A stretch of DNA of 7,811 nt, from the NCBI GenBank assembly GCA_023230985.1, contig JALNWH010000091.1:1-7811 (forward strand). The letters are read 5' to 3'. This stretch comes from Bacillota bacterium. Lineage in GTDB: Bacteria > Bacillota > Clostridia > Lutisporales > Lutisporaceae. The stretch's first letter is position 1. Every line of letters starts with the position of its first letter. The notes beneath the pieces are model-generated. The model made no database searches, was not told the DNA's origin, and saw nothing but the letters and a program-made list of their open reading frames with translations. A program made the translations under genes and the position numbers. Positions 6,277-7,811 of the stretch are shown here, in pieces.

Positions 6277-7659
6277 GTGCATTTTTTGAACAACATAAAA
6301 AAGATTCATTTTATCGGCATAGGCGGCATAAGCATGAGTGCTTTAGCTGAAATAGTTTTGGATAGGGGATTTAAAGTTACAGGTTCAGATATCCAAGATA
6401 GCTCTATAATTAGAAAGCTAATAAAAGGCGGTGCCGTCATCAATATCCCTCATGGCGAAGACAATATCATAGATGCAGATCTTGTTGTTTATACTTCAGC
6501 GGTAAAGGAAGATAATCCTGAAATGATAAAGGCAAGAAAACTGGATCTGCCTGTTGTCGATAGAGCATCCTTTTTAGGCAATATCATGAAAGAATATAAA
6601 AATAGTATTGCTGTTGCCGGGTGCCACGGTAAAACCACCACTACTTCAGCCATAGCATTAGTTTTAAAAAATGCAGGTTTAGATCCCACCATACTATTAG
6701 GCGGTGAACTGGATTCCATTGGAGGGAATGTAAGGATAGGAAAAAGCTCATATTTCATAACGGAAGCATGCGAATATATGGAAAACTTTTTAAAATTTCA
6801 TCCATACGTAGGCGTGATTTTAAACATTGGAAAGGACCATTTGGATTATTACAAGGATTTAGATAGTATTAAAAATGCATTTATAAAGTTTGCTAGGCTC
6901 ATTCCGAAGGATGGCTGTTTAGTTCTTTGCAGTGAAAATTCCCACGCAATGGAAATTCCGCTCCTTGTAAACTGCAATGTAGTTACCTTCGGCATTGATA
7001 AAGAATCTGATTACATGGCGAAAAATATTGAGTATAATAATTTTGGTCACACATCATTTGAAATTTTTAAAAAAGATAAAAATATGGGAATGTATAAGCT
7101 AATAATTCCCGGGCGTCATAATATATTAAATGCTCTTTCCACTTTTGCAGTTGCAGACTTTTTTAATATTTCACCGGATATAATAAGAAGCACTTTTTCA
7201 ATTTTTAACGGTACTCACAGGCGCTTTGAAATAATAGGCAAAAGTAAGGATATTACTATAATAGACGATTATGCACATCATCCAACTGAAATAGAAGTTA
7301 CTTTGGAAGCTGCAAAAAAGATACCCCACAATCAAATATGGGGCATTTTCCAACCCCACACATATACTAGAACAAAACTTTTATTAGATGAGTTCGCCAA
7401 TTCATTTTATAATGCGGATAATGTAATTATTACTGATATATATGCTGCAAGGGAAAAAGACACCGGATTAATAAGCTCAAAAGACCTGACAAACGAGATA
7501 AACAAATATAGCAAAAATGCTATCTATATTGAAAGATTTGAAGATATTGCAGAATATATAAAAGAACATGCCAAGGCAGATGATTTGGTAATGACTTTAG
7601 GTGCAGGCACCATAACAGATCTGGGGCCACTAATTCTTCATAGATTACAAGAAAATTAA
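6277..7659 (+). CDS. murC: UDP-N-acetylmuramate--L-alanine ligase
   Basis: MurC is the cytoplasmic ATP-dependent Mur ligase that adds the first amino acid, L-Ala, to UDP-MurNAc in peptidoglycan synthesis. The 460-residue length is typical. The N-terminal Rossmann domain has HFIGIGGISMSALAE (11-25). The central ATPase domain has the P-loop AGCHGKTTTTS (114-124), a TEACEYMENFLKF segment (162-174) with the metal-site Glu163, and LNIGKDHLDYY (182-192). Then come PGRHNILNALS (278-288), GTHRRFE (312-318), the DDYAHHPTEI motif (330-339), FQPHTYTRT (358-366) and a C-terminal LGAGTI (441-446). Two positions differ from the common pattern as I know it: Cys116 where AGTHGKTT is usual, and the Ala-Cys-Glu of TEACE where EADE is common; neither removes a catalytic Lys, Thr, Glu or His. 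It is divergent from spoVG and 400 bases away. No neighbour follows it in the window, so its operon status is unknown. Confidence 0.97.
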   Translation: MHFLNNIKKIHFIGIGGISMSALAEIVLDRGFKVTGSDIQDSSIIRKLIKGGAVINIPHGEDNIIDADLVVYTSAVKEDNPEMIKARKLDLPVVDRASFLGNIMKEYKNSIAVAGCHGKTTTTSAIALVLKNAGLDPTILLGGELDSIGGNVRIGKSSYFITEACEYMENFLKFHPYVGVILNIGKDHLDYYKDLDSIKNAFIKFARLIPKDGCLVLCSENSHAMEIPLLVNCNVVTFGIDKESDYMAKNIEYNNFGHTSFEIFKKDKNMGMYKLIIPGRHNILNALSTFAVADFFNISPDIIRSTFSIFNGTHRRFEIIGKSKDITIIDDYAHHPTEIEVTLEAAKKIPHNQIWGIFQPHTYTRTKLLLDEFANSFYNADNVIITDIYAAREKDTGLISSKDLTNEINKYSKNAIYIERFEDIAEYIKEHAKADDLVMTLGAGTITDLGPLILHRLQEN

Positions 7660-7680
7660 GTATACACCCATACTATTTTT
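7659..7680 (+). terminator. Weak candidate terminator after murC
   Basis: AGTAT and ATACT form a 5-bp stem with a 6-base loop (ACACCC), followed by A and five T residues, starting on the last base of the murC stop codon. The stem is short and AT-rich, so it would be a poor terminator. A second palindromic GTATAC recurs at 7687-7692. Confidence 0.3.
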
Positions 7681-7755
7681 ATCGAGGTATACAAGCATAT
7701 ATCATTTGATTCGATTGCTGAGTTCCAAGACTAATAATCTGTAAGCTTGTTACGG

Positions 7756-7795
7756 GTTGCGCCAAAACTCGCTTCGCTCAAACAGTTGACGCAAC
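7756..7795. repeat. GC-richer inverted repeat at the right edge, possible end of a dispersed element
   Basis: GTTGCG (7756-7761) pairs with CGCAAC (7790-7795), and inside it AACT (7766-7769) pairs with AGTT (7784-7787), leaving a loop that contains CGCTTCGCTC. The last 60 bases of the window hold 33 G+C, clearly above the flanking AT-rich DNA. No convincing gene covers it: on the minus strand a short frame enters from the right edge and stops at TAG near 7736, but its translation is not recognisable. It may be an intergenic palindromic repeat or the border of an inserted element; the window ends before this can be judged. Confidence 0.45.
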
Positions 7796-7811
7796 TTATC
7801 CTCCACTGCGC

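Noticed and set aside
6489..6758. An 89-codon minus-strand frame inside murC.
   Set aside because: It is antisense to the MurC ATPase domain, and the translation shows no recognisable features.
7736..7811. A short minus-strand frame entering from the right edge and ending at a TAG near 7736.
   Set aside because: It has only about 25 codons, overlaps the inverted repeat, and has no recognisable protein motif; it could be re-examined with more sequence.

Overview
The window is AT-rich, largely conserved chromosomal DNA. It most likely comes from a spore-forming, low-GC Firmicute of the class Clostridia. This rests on the base composition, strong GGAGG-type ribosome binding sites, TTG and GTG start codons, a SpoVG gene with a near-perfect SigH-type promoter, and a gene order related to the Bacillus/Clostridium spoVG-glmU-prs-pth-mfd cluster.

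Layout. Five recognisable genes and one unrecognised small gene lie on the minus strand. In transcription order they run from about 5.9 kb down to 1: spoVG (sporulation/cell-division RNA-binding regulator, ends in a 9-bp-stem terminator), a 76-residue Met/Cys-rich protein of unknown function (ends in its own terminator), then glmU, prs, pth and the N-terminal 687 residues of mfd, which runs off the left edge. No terminator is visible between glmU and mfd, and the spacers are 24, 77 and 54 bases, so these four are probably one operon. On the plus strand, murC is transcribed divergently from spoVG across a roughly 400-base AT-rich spacer that holds both promoters.

Function. GlmU makes UDP-GlcNAc and MurC ligates L-Ala to UDP-MurNAc, so both serve peptidoglycan precursor synthesis. 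Prs makes PRPP, Pth rescues peptidyl-tRNAs, and Mfd couples repair to stalled RNA polymerase. SpoVG ties the block to the transition to stationary phase. Compared with the B. subtilis order (purR-yabJ-spoVG-glmU-prs-ctc-pth-fin-mfd), purR/yabJ, ctc and fin are not at their usual places, and an extra small gene sits between spoVG and glmU.

Least explained parts. These are the 76-residue Met/Cys-rich gene, boxed between two terminators, and the last 60 bases of the window. That tail is clearly richer in G+C (33 of 60) than its surroundings and contains an inverted repeat, so it may be the edge of a dispersed repeat or other foreign element. I see no CRISPR array, transposase, tRNA, rRNA or obvious defence system.
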